From Cyrtodaria siliqua (taxonomy: Eukaryota > Mollusca > Bivalvia > Adapedonta > Hiatellidae): 64,000 nucleotides of DNA. Below the pieces are notes generated by a model. It saw only the letters and a list, made by a program, of their open reading frames with translations. It was not told the origin of the DNA and made no database searches. The position numbers were made by a program, and so were the translations under genes. Each line of letters begins with the position of its first letter. Positions within the stretch are counted from its first letter, which is position 1. The stretch covers positions 31,877-95,876 of the forward strand of contig JAWPHD010010228.1 in the NCBI GenBank assembly GCA_037043455.1, read 5' to 3'. Of the stretch, positions 23,943-36,158 are shown one piece after another.

Positions 23943-24076
23943 TTATGGACTTTTCAGCTGTTATACATGATGTGATATGCACCAAAAAAATCATTATTGA
24001 CCGAGGCGATAGCCGAGGTCAATAATGATTTTTTGGTACATATCAACATCATGTATACCAGCTGAAAAGTCCATAA
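23943..24076. mobile_element. Fold-back MITE, 60-bp arms
   Basis: The left arm 23943-24002 and right arm 24017-24076 are near-perfect inverted copies, from ttatggacttttcagctg inward to aatcattattgacc. The centre is gaggcgatagccga. There is no coding capacity. Confidence 0.85.
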
Positions 24077-24183
24077 CTGTTTTATTATATAACCCTCAAT
24101 TTACAATTATATAAAACAGGTCAATATCAAAAAAACAATTATATAAAACAGGTCAATATCAAAAAAAACAGGTCAATATCAAA

Positions 24184-27100
24184 ACAAGAGGCCCAAGAGG
24201 GCCTGTGAACGCTCTACTGGCTGTTATACCATTGATGAATCGAGTCGTACTACATGGTGTCTAGAGTGTACACAAGGTTTTTCAAGTATTTGACCTAGTG
24301 ACCTAGTTTTTGACCCCATGGGACCCATTTTCGAACTTGACCAAAATGTAATTAAGACAACATTTCGACAAAGTTTCATCAAGATCGGGTCAGAAATATG
24401 GCCTCTAGAGTGTACTAGTGACCTAGTTTTTGACCCTGTGTGACCCTGTGTGACCCATTTTCGAACTTTAGCAAGCTATTATTGAGACAAATATTCTGAC
24501 AAAATTGCATCAAGATCGGGTCAAAAATATGGCCTCTAGAGTGTACACACGGTTTTTCCAAAGTTTGACCTAGTGACCTAGTTTTTAACACCATGTGACC
24601 CATTTTTGAACTTGACCAAGATATAATTAAGACAAACATTTTGACAAAGAGTGTACACAAGGTTTTTCCAATATTTGACCTAGTGACCTAGTTTTTAACC
24701 CCATGTGACCCATTTTCAAACTTGACCAAGATATAATTAAGACAAACATTCTGACAAAGTTGCATCAAGCTCGGGTCAAAAATATGGCCTCTAGAGTGTA
24801 CACAAGGTTTTTCCAATATTTGACCTAGTGACCTAGTTTTTAACTTCATGTGACCCATTTCCGAACTTGATCAAGATATAATTAAGATAAACAATTTGAC
24901 AAAATTTCATCAGGATTGGGTAACAAATATGCCCTCTAGAGTGTACACAAGTTTTTTCAAGTATTTGACTTAGTGACCTAGTTTTTGACCCCACATGACC
25001 CATTTTTGAACTTGACCGAGATTTCATTGAGACAAACATTCTGACATAGTTTCATCAAGATCGGGTCAAAAATATGGCCTCTAGAGTGTACACACGTTTT
25101 TTTCCAAAGTTTGACCTAGTGACCTAGTTTTTAACACCATGTGACCCATTTTTGAACTTGACCAAGTATAATTAAGACAAACATTTTGACAAAGTTTCAT
25201 CAAGATTGGGTCAGAAATACGGCTTCTAGAGTGTACACAAGGTTTTTCAAGTATTTGACCCAGTGACCTAGTTTTTAACCCCATGTGACCCATTTTCAAA
25301 CTTGATCAAGATATAATTAAGACAAACATTCTGACAAAGTTGCATCAAGATCGGGTCAAAAATATGGCCTCTAGAGTGTACACACGGTTTTTCCAAAGTT
25401 TGACCTAGTGACCTAGTTTTTAACACCATGTGACCCATTTTTGAACTTGACCAAGATATAATTAAGACAAACATTTTGACAAAGAGTGTACACAAGGTTT
25501 TTCCAATATTTGACCTAGTGACCTAGTTTTTAACCCCATGTGACCCATTTTCAAACTTGACCAAGATATAATTAAGACAAACATTCTGACAAAGTTGCAT
25601 CAAGCTCGGGTTAAAAATATGGCCTCTAGAGTGTACACATGGTTTTTCCAATATTTGACCTAGTGACCTAGTTTTTAACTTCATGTGACCCATTTCCGAA
25701 CTTGATCAAGATATAATTAAGATAAACAATTTGACAAAATTTCATCAAGATTGGGTAACAAATATGACCTCTAGAGTGTACACAAGTTTTTTCCAATATT
25801 TGACCTAGTGACCTAGTTTTTGACCCCACATGACCCATTTTTGAACTTGACCGAGATTTCATTGAGACAAACATTCTGACAAAGTTTCATCAAGATCGGG
25901 TAAAAAATATGGCCTCTAGAGTGTACACACGGTTTTTCCAAAGTTTGACCTAGTGACCTAGTTTTTAACACCATGTGACCGATTTTTTAATTTGACCAAG
26001 ATATAATTAAGACAAACATTTTGACAAAGTTTCATCAAGATTGGGTCAGAAATACGGCTTCTAGAGTGTACACAAGGTTTTTCAAGTATTTGACCTAGTG
26101 ACCTAGTTTTTAACCCCATGTGACCCATTTTCAAACTTGACCAAGATATAATTAAGACAAACATTCTGACAAAGTTGCATCAAGCTCGGGTCAAAAATAT
26201 GGCCTCTAGAGTGTACACAAGGTTTTTCCAATATTTGACCTAGTGACCTAGTTTTTGACCCCACATGACCCATTTTCGAACTTGACCGAGATTTCATTGA
26301 GACAAACAATTAAGATAAACATTCTGACAAAGTTGCATCAAGCTCGGGTCAAAAATATGGCCTCTAGAGTCTACTCAAGGTTTTTCCAATATTTGACCTA
26401 GTGACCTAGTTTTTAACTTCATGTGACCCAATTTCAAACTTGATCAAGATATAATTAAGATAAACAATTTGACAAAGTTACATCAAGATTGGGTAACAAA
26501 TATGACCTCTAGAGTGTACGCAAGTTTTTTTCAAGTTTTTGACCTAGTGACCTAGTTTTTGACCCCACATGACCCATTTTTGAACTTGACCGAGATTTCA
26601 TTAAGACAAATATTCTGACAAAGTTTCATCAAGATCAGGTCAAAAATGTGGCCTCTAGAGTGTACACAAGGTTTTTCCAAAGTTTGACCTAGTGACCTAG
26701 TTTTTAAAACCATGTGACCCATTTTTGAACTTGACCAAGATATAATTAAGACAAACATTTTGACAAAGTTTTATCAAGATTGGATCAGAAATACGGCTTC
26801 TAGAGTGTACACAAGGTTTTTCAAGTATTTGACCTAGTGACCTAGTTTTTAACCCCATGTGACCCATTTTCAAACTTGACCAAGATATAATTAAGACAAA
26901 CATTCTGACAAAGTTGCATCAAGCTCGGGTCAAAAATATGGCCTTTAGAGTGTACACAAGGTTTTTCCAATATTTGACCTAGTGACCTAGTTTTTGACCC
27001 CACATGACCCATTTTCGAACTTGACCGAGATTTCATTGAGACAAACATTCTGACAAAGTTTCATGATGATTGCATCAGAAATGTGGCCTCTAGAGTGTAC

Positions 27101-27210
27101 ACAAGCAAAAGTTAACGGACGGACGACGGACGGACGGACGACGGACGACGGAAGACGGACAACACACCATCCCATAAGCTCTGCTGGCCCTTGGCCAGTA
27201 GAGCTAAAAA
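24184..27210 (+). repeat. Large dispersed repeat with about 145-bp tandem core
   Basis: It starts acaagaggcccaagagggcc...gctctactggc and ends 'cataagctctgctggccc...ggccagtagagctaaaaatg', so the ends are partly inverted copies. The core has about 19 units, most of roughly 145 bases, with 'tgacctagtgacctagtttt', 'catgtgacccattttcgaac', 'ttcatcaagatcgggtc' and 'atggcctctagagtgtacac'. Some units are shortened to about 100 bases. The tail is 'ggacggacgacggacgg'. Repeated 68-residue minus-strand frames are repeat artefacts. Confidence 0.85.
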
Positions 27211-27259
27211 TGGGGTGGGGTAGGGGGGGGAGGAAGCACAACTAGACATCATACTGAGG

Positions 27260-27884
27260 CTTCCTGCCGAATTTTATAGAAATCCAACAAGCCGTTTAGG
27301 AGGAGTAGCACCGACAAGAAATTTAAAGTAAAAATGTCAAAGGGCCATAACTCCATCATAAATCAGCGAACTGGAGCAAAAGCGCGACATGCACAACTAG
27401 ACATCTTAGCGATGCTTCCCGCCAAGTTTCGTCGAAATCCAACAAGGCGTTTAGGAGGAGTAGCGCTGAGAAGAAATTTAAAAGTAAAAATGTCAAGGGT
27501 AACTCCATAAAAAAACGAACTGGAAAAAAATGCAACAGGCACAACTAGAAATCATAGCAATGCTTCCTGTTAACACACACACACACAAAAAAAAGCTATA
27601 CATTTTTTTGGAAATAAAACCAATTAAAAAAAAATCAAATCTAAAAATAATCAAAAAAATTCAGTTTGGTAAAGATCAGATGAAAAATGAAATCCCTGTC
27701 GTATTAAAGAGGCAACAATTACATATAGCATTTTTAACTAAATCAAGGGCCATAACTCCGCTGTTACTGGTCCGATCTGGCTGGTTTTCGAACTTTTTCG
27801 AGCTATCATTGATATTAACAATCTGGTAAAGATTGGTAAAGATCACATGAAAAATGAAGGCCCTTGGACAGTAGAGCTAAAAAT
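27260..27884 (+). repeat. Truncated relatives of the tail-bearing repeats
   Basis: Units with 'aggaggagtagc', 'aagggccataactcc' and, from about 27660, the 'aagatcagatgaaaaatgaa' and 'gagctatcattgatat' module known from 2161-3850. It ends 'cccttggacagtagagctaaaaatc'. An acacac microsatellite sits at about 27575. Confidence 0.6.
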
Positions 27885-29186
27885 CATCAGCTCCAAAAAG
27901 TAGGTCAAGGTCATAGATGAAATCCATACGGCCAAAAAGATGCACTAACCAAGACACAACTATGTCAAAATAGAATATTTTTCCTTCCAAAGATTAAGCT
28001 ATAAATTAGGTTTAAACCATCTAGTGCATAATTATAGTTCATGAGAAAGTGATGTAAATGTAACAAAGTTATCTGCCCTTTGCTTGGATGGTGGAGGTCA
28101 CATCCACATTTGCTTTGTCACGTTGCGATGTACCACTCAAGATACAACTATAAGCAAAGCTTTTAAGGTCTAGTGCATACAGTTAGTGAAAAAGTGACCT
28201 AAACGCAAAAGTTGAACCTAAAAATTATTAAATTATCTGCCCTTTGCTTGGAGGGTCAAGGTCACTTCCAAAGTTGCTTTGTCACGTTGTGATGTACAGT
28301 TGCTGCCACGCGGATTACGACTTTTTCGCAGCATCCCCGCGGCCGTTTTTCAATCAGTCACAAATCGCCGCGATTGTCACCCGAAATATCGCGGAGGACT
28401 GTAAAAATCGCCGCGATTGCAAAATCCAGTCTCGAAAGAAAGAAATCACCGCGATTCTCCGTGATATATTCGCGGGGGAACGCGGGGGAAATTAGAGCAC
28501 GGATCAATGAGAAGTAATAAAAATGATAAATACAATGAACAATTTTGGAAGCAATAGGTATTTCAAACTTTTAATGCATTTAATGCATTTAATAACGTGT
28601 GTTTTTCGTTTTTGTTTTCCAAAAGTCACATTTCTCTTCACCGGACATAAATTGGCTACCCACAATCCTTTGCGATGTGTGTACGTATTAACAAGGCGGC
28701 ACTAATAATGGGTTTATGACCGGAATTCTTTACAATTTTTCGGATTATTTCTGACTAAAGAACCCATCGATGTATTAATAACCAACAGCAGAATAGTAAA
28801 ATATGTTAAAATAACGATTAATTAAAAAAATATAATTCTAATTTCCAGTATAAGATTTGAATTTTATGTTCAGTCACCGCGAAGTCGGTAATAGGAGCCG
28901 CCATATAACTTTATACATTATCCGGGCATTTGAATTTTCCGAAAACAAAAATAAAATTGTCTTCTGCTTCGGGTTTTTAATAGTTATTGAATTATAATGC
29001 ATTAAATTGACTGCACAATTGTACATTGATACTGAAGATAAATCGCGGTGATTCTGTCGTGGCAGCAACTGTACCAACCAAGATACAACTATAAGCTTCA
29101 GGTCTAGTATATACAGTTTGTGAGAAAATGACATAAACGCAAAACTTGAATGTTGATGCCGCCGTCTGAAAAGCAACACCTATGTC
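27884..29186. mobile_element. Dispersed element with GGCGAGACA-type ends, copy 2, interrupted
   Basis: Segments 27884-28296 and 29072-29186 together match 13752-14660, from 'aatcatcagctccaaaaag' through 'acaactataagc' to 'aagcaacacctatgtc'. They are separated by the MITE at 28297-29071. The right end is cut by a CAGTGTTCAACCTGG sequence at 29187, possibly the end of another transposon. Confidence 0.7.
28297..29071. mobile_element. Tc1/mariner-like non-autonomous element
   Basis: The inverted ends CAGTTGCTGCCACG and CGTGGCAGCAACTG are flanked by TA (28295-28296 and 29072-29073). The flanking repeat reads continuously when the element and one TA are removed (gatgtaccaaccaagatac, as in the copy at 13752-14660). 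A 4-bp GTAC duplication would fit equally well. The interior has 'caccgcgatt'-type motifs in both orientations and no transposase. Confidence 0.75.
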
Positions 29187-31339
29187 CAGTGTTCAACCTG
29201 GAGGGCGACATCAGCGACTTTGTCGCTTTTCACTCTGTGACTTCGCTTTTTTTTAGCCGACGGCGAAGTTTAAGTCGCCTTCAGATTGACCACTTCGCTT
29301 TTTACCCCGCCCTCAAGCGAAGTGTAACCAGTCTTTTAACTGACCTGTTGTTTATGGACAGGCGTAGACATCTCTGGGAAGGGATTATGCTAATTGCATA
29401 CTTTCCTACAACTATGATATCCCACCCCCCCACCCCACGGAGGCAATTTTCGCACCTCGCCATTTTTTGTTTACAAATTAGACTGTACAGGGAATACACA
29501 CGCCTTATTCAATGAGATTTTGTATAACTGAAACGGAAACAGCAAACATATGTATTTTTAAAGATGGCCCTAAGCTGATATATTTTCCATGTTTTGATAA
29601 GTTATTGTTGTGGTAAATTTACTGATATTAAAGGCATAAATTGATGAAAACAGTTATCAGAAAAAAGTTGACTAAGAGCTAAACACCTCGTCTATAACTT
29701 CAGCACTCTGGAATATATTCATAATTTTTCATTGCAGAGATGTTGAAATGTTTATCTTATTTCCAGTAGGTGATAAAATTTGATTTACTCGGTTTTTATC
29801 CTTAGGTTCTATAGTAAAATAAAAATCTTTGGCCTAGTAGAAAGGCGATAATTTTCAATATTTTGATTTTGAAAGATACATATATTGAATAAATTTGCAT
29901 GAATGTACATGAAATATACAGGTTTTTAAAAGAATCACACTGTAGATACCTTAATTTTAACAGTAAACTTGGTTGAACATCAAGGATAAAGACCGAGTTT
30001 ATCACCTACCAGAATGTATTAGGTATGTCTTATTTCTGGTCACTGATTGGTCAGTTATTTTAATGATGCTCTATCAAAATTATGAATTTTAGGAAAACTT
30101 TATATATGTTTGTTTTCAACAAATAACATGTTAAAAATATTAGTACTTACTTTTTAGTTCCCATCGGCAACACAAATAACATGTTAAAAATATTACTTTT
30201 TAGTTCCTAACACCGATACTACTCCTGTGTTATTGTATTGAAATGAAAAAAGTTTTGCTTTATCTGTTAATTTAACAAATTTCTGATGCAGTTTACAGTA
30301 TCGATATTGTTTTTGTACTCAACAGAAAATAACACAAATACTATGATATACGTTTTCGTAGGTCTCTTGACACAAACGTATGTCTCGGACACAAACGGGT
30401 GCAACACTAGTCACCACATGTTGCCGACTGCACTAAACAGAGCTCCAGATAAGCTTTCATGTCAACAGGTATTTTACCCTCTAAATAAATCTACCAGTTC
30501 AAGGCTGATTTTTTTTTTTTAGATTAAATGTTACAATTGTGTTGCTTTTTTGTCAACAATATGTTTTTTATACTAGAATTTTAAATTTTCAATGCTGATT
30601 TTCACTCCGATTTTATTTTTTCAATGCCAATTTCCTAAATTGTTATCCTGAAATACCCCCTAAAATTCCTTATAATCTGGAGAAGACAGGTCTGATGTTG
30701 CAGTACACTAACAGAAAGAGATGTGCACATATTTTAACAATTTACAATGTCGGCATAATGGATATAATACCTGCTAATTACTAAGCAACAGGCTGATTTG
30801 TTCACGGCAAATTAAACTATCTGCAGATCAACTGAACTAAAAATCCATTTCCTAAGTCAGTTTTCTATAAGCGTCTTTCAACTATGATGATTATTTATCA
30901 AACTAACTTGGATTTAGTAGTACAGTTGTACGGCAAACATCTTACCTCTTTACAATAATAAATCCTATATGTTGTTCTACTGATCTTCTTTAAATAAAGT
31001 GTATTTGCACAAAACTTTACAAAGTTTTCAACCAATATTCAAAACTTTCCAACGTCAACACTGTCTGCAGTCAGTGTGGCAATAGACGTTTAACGCCGAC
31101 TATTAACCAATCAGCATCCAATATCAGCATCACGTGAATATTTTATCCAATGGAATTTTGTCAACGTGGAAGCGGAAGTGAGGTGTAGGATTCTTGAGGG
31201 CATGAGATGCGCACTGTGATTGGTTAAGATGCTGGATGCATTCGTGGCATGTAATCTGATATACCCACACACGGACATACAGTCCATGAATTGCGTCATA
31301 ACATTTCCAAATCACTGTACACGTTCGCTGTGTTAAGCT
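29187..31339. other. AT-rich spacer without recognised gene
   Basis: No conserved coding sequence is seen. A short direct repeat 'caacacaaataacatgttaaaaatatta' (near 30117 and 30170) is present. A plus-strand exon-like block near 30360-30470 has splice-like ends but no recognisable product. Around 31100-31190 CCAAT, CACGTG and GCGGAAGTG motifs cluster. Confidence 0.4.
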
Positions 31340-31769
31340 CAGGGGCGTAGCTGTGTCTAAATCAGTGTGTAGGCACAAGGTCTAGGGAGATCCGGGGCAT
31401 GACAGATCCTGCATTCTGACGGTATTTTAAGCAGCAAACAATGTTTTTAAGCGCGATTTCAAGCTTTTTTAATCTGCAAAAAACATCGGAACAGAACAAA
31501 ATAACATATATTAATAATATAATAATAATCATTCGAAATTTTGCACAATCATGGTGCACATGTGTTTGGTTCCGAAAGACCGATAGCGAAAACAGTTTGA
31601 CTTTTATTTTCTGAAAAGACCACGAGTAAAAATTGGTATGAACTGACCATACCACTCCATCCCCTATCCTCCTCAGTTTTTATTGCATTTTTGGCATTTT
31701 TATTGTTTTGATTTCTGGGGACAATGTGTAGGCACGTGCCTACAGTGTCTATAGGCAGCCACGCCACTG
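31340..31769. mobile_element. hAT-like non-autonomous element
   Basis: The left end is CAGGGGCGTAGCTGTGTCTA. The right end read inward is CAGTGGCGTGGCTGCCTATA, and both continue with a 'cagtgtgtaggcac'-type subterminal motif. The flanks are aagct (31335-31339) and aagct (31770-31774), a 5-bp target duplication. At 430 bases it has no transposase. Confidence 0.75.
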
Positions 31770-31774
31770 AAGCT

Positions 31775-32818
31775 CCCATTGTTTTTACTTCAAACGCTAC
31801 CTTTAACTGGCCAGAAGTTTTTGAAATACGTTTGCAAACCTTTGAGATATCATGTTTTTGTGGTGATTCTGTTTGTAACACGCAGTATATACTTTTTTCT
31901 CAATAGGTCTAGTTCCAATGCTACTGTAGTGTTTCGGTCTCTCCGGACACGAGGTCGGTCTCTCCGGACACGAGATCTATACACCCAGATAAAAGCGAGT
32001 AGTTAAGAAGTAGTTTAACCAATGTTTGTAATTATGTGTCATACCGACTTTAAATACAAGTATGTATCTGTATCACCGTTGTACATAACTTAACGTGCTT
32101 AATACTTCAAGTGGAACAACAAGTGAAAGCACACTACTGTAACTGTTAAACTAAGTTATGATTATGTCCTACTGTATCCAAGTACATACATAATATACTA
32201 AAATTGTATTCTTAAAATGTTATATATTTTAGTCAGGAACGTCTTATAATGTATATCTATCTATTCATATGTTTCTGGTTTAGGTCAATAGTTTAGTTAA
32301 ATAAACGAAGAAACTTTTCTCTTTTTTTTCAGAAAAAGTTATAAATAGATATTTTTTATAAATGGTTTTCAATACAAATAAACTAGTTTAAATCAACGTG
32401 CAATGGAAACTGCAAGGAGGTAATACACTATTTGAGACAAAGAAATGTCCCGTAGGCCGATATATCGAGTACAAAGGTAATTCGGAAAAAACAAAACAGC
32501 ATTAGTAGATCAAAATAACAGTACAAATAGATGGAGTAGTTTGACACGCAAGCACTAATCATGTACTAAGGAAATTGTCTAAGAACGCGTGGTTTGATTC
32601 CTCGTGTGGTGTTACTAGAACGTTCGACATTTGACTCCAGTGCTATTTTAGAACTCAAAATTGGGACATCCGTCTGATGCAATATTACAGTTCCAATTTT
32701 ACATGATTAAATACACGCAGGTAATGTGTGTGATTTCATTATTTAAAAAACAGTAAAAATCAAACAAAATAAATAAATAAATAATAATATCAATTATATT
32801 GGGGGAAAATACTACTTA
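31775..32818. other. AT-rich spacer without recognised gene
   Basis: It holds a tandem pair of 'ggtctctccggacacgag' at about 31944-31980 and a SINE-like B-box 'ggtttgattcc' near 32590. No supported coding sequence is seen. Confidence 0.4.
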
Positions 32819-34210
32819 TTAGATCCCCTGAGCCGAAGGCTCACAGGTGATCTATTGAGATCACTCTTCGTCCGTCGTCCGTCGTCCGTCCGCCCGTCGT
32901 CGTCGTTAACTTTTACCTCGTTAAGACGATAGGGACTTTAATTTTCATCCGATCCTTACCAAACTTTATCAGATTTATAATATCAATGAAAGTTCGGACA
33001 AGTTCGAAATCCAGCCAGATTGGAGTAGTAACAGCGGAGTTATGGCCCTTCAATTAGTTAAAAATGCTGTATTTTGCCTCGTTAAGACGATATGGCCTTC
33101 ATTTTTCATCCGATCTTTGTTCATGTCAATGAAAGCTCAGACCAGTATCAGCGGAATTATGGCCCTTGATATCGTTAAAAACGCTATAGTTTGCTTCGTT
33201 AATACGGTAGGGCCATCATTCTTCAACCGATCTTTACCAAACTTTACCAGATTGTTAATATCAATGAAAGCTCGGACCATTTCGACAACCAGCCAGTTTG
33301 GACCAGTAACAGCGGAGTTATGGCCCTTGATTTAGTTAAAAATGCTATATTTTGCCTCGTTAAGACGATAGGGCCTTCATAATTATTTTTTAAATTTTTA
33401 TTTTTATTTTTCCATTATTATTTTATTTTATTGATTTTTTTTATTGATTTTTTATTTTTTATTATTATAAATTATATTATAATTATTCATCATGTTTTAA
33501 TAACTTTCCTTTTTTTCCTTTTTTTTTAAACGAAATTTGACGAAACTTAGCAGGAAGCATTGGTATGATTTCTAGTTGTGCCTATTGCTTTTTTTTTTCC
33601 GGTTTGTTGATTTTTGATGGAGTTACGGCCTCTTGACATTTTTACTTTAGATTTCTTGTCGGCGCTACTCCTCCTAAACGCCTTGTTGGATTTCGACGAA
33701 ACTTGGCCGGAAGCACCGGTAAGATGTCCAGTTGTGTATATCGCGCTTTTGTTCCAGTTCGCTGATTTTTGGCGGAGTTATGGCCCTTTGACATTTTACT
33801 TTAAATTTCTTGTCGGCGCTACTTCTCCTAAACGGATTGTTGGATTCCAATGAAATTTGGCAGGAAGCTCAGTATGATGTCTAGTTGTGCAAATCGCGGT
33901 ATATCAATGATATCTTGGACAGGTTCGAAAACCAGCTAGATCTTGTTAGTAACGACAGAGCTATGGCCCTTGATTTGTTGAAAAATGCAATAATGTATTT
34001 TCCTTTGTTAAATCTGTAGCTACTTCGTTTTTTTCTGATCTTTACCATCTTTAGAATGTTAATATAAACCCCCACCCATTATGATGAAATCGCATTCATA
34101 GAAGAAAGTGGGACACATTAAACAATACCCATGCCAGACTAGACACAGAAGACTTATTGCATGATTACAAGGTGAGCGATCTAGGGCCATCCTGACCCTC
34201 TTGTTTAATT
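32819..34210 (-). repeat. Tail-bearing dispersed repeat, inverted copy
   Basis: Read on the minus strand it ends with the 'gacgacggacgaa...gatc' tail and contains 'gagttatggccctt', 'aatatcaatgaaagctcgg' and 'gcctcgttaagacgatagg' units, the complement of the 2161-3850 family. At 34180-34205 'ggccatcctgaccctcttg' is the inverted head. The local ORFs (33042, 33614) differ from unit to unit and are not genes. Confidence 0.75.
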
Positions 34211-34317
34211 ACTACTTCATTTCTTCATCTTTCATCAGTTTTTGCGCACAATATGACCTATTTATGTGTCGACGTGCCGTCATACACTATTCATTCATTC
34301 ATTCATTCATTCATCCT

Positions 34318-34867
34318 ACCAAGTGTGTTCAAATGGTGACCATGGGGTCAAATTTGGCCCCGTCACGGGCGTCACAGTTTTACATAGATTTATATAGTAA
34401 AATATTTAAAACATCTTCTTCTCTGAAACTACAAGAGCCAGAGGTTTAATATTTTGCATTTATGCTTATTGTCCTTTACCAAGTTTATTTTAAATGGTGA
34501 CACTGGAGTCACATTTGGCCCTGCCCCAGGGGTCCCATGTTTTACATAGACTTGTATAGGGAAACACTTAAAAAACTCTTCTTCTCTGAAATCACAAGGT
34601 ACACAGTTCTCATGTATTACATGTAGCCCTGGGGTCACATTTGGCCCTGCCCAAGGGGTTACACTCTAGCACCTTAATTTTGTATTTAGTCTTTACCAAA
34701 CTTTGTCAGTGTCTTTATATCAATGTTGTTAACACAACAGAGGCCACATGTTTTGAACAATCTTAAGCAAACTTGCACAGATTGTATATGACCATAAGAT
34801 TTCTAAGAAGTTTGATAAGGGGCCAGTACTCAAGTGATCGATTTAGGGCCATCTTGGCCCTCTTGTT
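34318..34867 (-). repeat. Tail-less dispersed repeat related to 5290-6150
   Basis: Inverted units with 'aatggtgaccatggggtcaaatttggcc' and 'cttctctgaaactacaagag', ending 'agggccatcttggccctcttg', the complement of the 'caagaggcccaagagggcc' head. Confidence 0.65.
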
Positions 34868-35485
34868 TAAATAATGAATAAAAGACAAAAGGAACATACG
34901 GAAACAGAAAGTAAACAAATGAACGTATTAAAAAACAAATATAAAATGCAACAGTTAATATTTTAATCATGAACAGCGGAATGGTCATGTCGAATAATAT
35001 GTATTAGTTATATTAAAATAGCTATCCCGCCAACAACAGCCACATTTTACAACATGTGTACACCTTTTCTAAACCTACTGACGATGAGGCATATATATAT
35101 ATAACTTACATATTTTGAGAATCCAAACTCTTCGACACTTTATAAACCAACTCATAATTCCATCATATTCAAACACGGGTATTTAAGAACCTATGAAGAA
35201 TCCTATACTTTTAATCGGCACACATACGTTATTATATGACCTGAACACTGGACAGAGTTTTGGCAAACGGGTTTGTACTTGTAATTTGCCATAATTTAGC
35301 GGGTTAGTTTTTTAAAGAACCGGTTATTATGTTTCAGATGTCATACTATAAAGCATAAACTTTAAAGGTAAAGCATAACGTTTAAACGGACACACGGCAA
35401 TCTTGAAGTTTTTATTTAGCTTTAAAATTTGCGTCTCAATTTATTAATCTAGTAGCATGTTGACTATAAACCTGCTTCCACATAC
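34868..35485. other. Spacer left of the Polinton-like element
   Basis: AT-rich and non-coding. I compared it by eye with 44990-45600 for terminal inverted repeats and found none, so the left boundary of the element is not defined. Confidence 0.4.
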
Positions 35486-36001
35486 TTAAATAAAAAAAAT
35501 CATTACTTCTTTTTCTTTATCTACCATAGGTTTAAATATATTATTGGTGCAAAAATTCGCTTTAATGCAAGTTAAAAAAAGAGTAAAGTTTAAACTATTT
35601 CTGTCTTGAGTGCCTATATAATTTGATTGTTTTGGATCAATGCTGACTTCATCCGTTTTATAACTTAAATCAAAATATATCATACCAAAAAGATTTTTAA
35701 AATTACTCACGTTTAGTAAAATTCCTGTGTTTTTATCATTTTGTTTGTAAGAATAATTAATAACATCTCTGAATATTCTTATAATATTATTATAACTGTA
35801 TTCGGTTTCTGGGTAATATACACCGTTTCCACCGATTTCAAAATATGCGTTATAACAATCAAAGTGAGAACTTCTATCATTTATTGTAACTTGATAACCA
35901 CTTTTCACTTGTATGGTAGCATTTCCTGGTTGTGCTATAGGAGTATCTAACTGAATAGGCACATGTTCATATCGGGTATTATATTTTTCACTTCGAAACA
36001 T
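35486..36001 (-). CDS. Putative capsid-like structural protein, fragment
   Basis: A 171-residue intact frame starting at ATG. The N-terminal 60 residues are beta-rich, with VPIQLDTPIAQPGN, VKSGYQVTIND and then HFDCYNAYFEIG. The aromatic YNAYFE-type segment recalls the first strands of capsid-like proteins in Polinton-type elements, but here the frame is far shorter than a double jelly-roll capsid protein (usually above 400 residues). The middle carries several Tyr/Asn-rich strands. It is the last gene of the minus-strand structural block. It may be a truncated major capsid protein or a minor one; a structure comparison would decide. Confidence 0.4.
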   Translation of the reverse strand: MFRSEKYNTRYEHVPIQLDTPIAQPGNATIQVKSGYQVTINDRSSHFDCYNAYFEIGGNGVYYPETEYSYNNIIRIFRDVINYSYKQNDKNTGILLNVSNFKNLFGMIYFDLSYKTDEVSIDPKQSNYIGTQDRNSLNFTLFLTCIKANFCTNNIFKPMVDKEKEVMIFFI

Positions 36002-36158
36002 CTATATATATCATTAATTAGATTAAATTAATCGTTTAATTCTTGTATGAACATTTGTACTTTTGATTCCCCTTCCGGAAAGTAATCTATTAATTCTTGT
36101 ATTTACATCTCCTTTTTGAAAATTATTTCACCTTTTGGTTTAGGTTTTATAACTGAAA

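Noticed and set aside
28244..28495. 83-residue plus-strand frame
   Set aside because: It spans the junction between a dispersed repeat and a MITE, so it cannot be an ancestral gene.
29187..29520. Left end of a further hAT-like element (CAGTGTTCAACCTGG) and its short frames
   Set aside because: No matching right end or target duplication was found, so only the break in the host repeat is reported.
30360..30470. Plus-strand exon-like block with tag acceptor and gtattt donor
   Set aside because: One frame is open, but the product is not recognisable, the donor is weak and no neighbouring exon fits.
31111..31881. Overlapping minus-strand frames of 62-110 residues
   Set aside because: They cross the boundaries of the hAT-like element 31340-31769 and show no domain or splice context.
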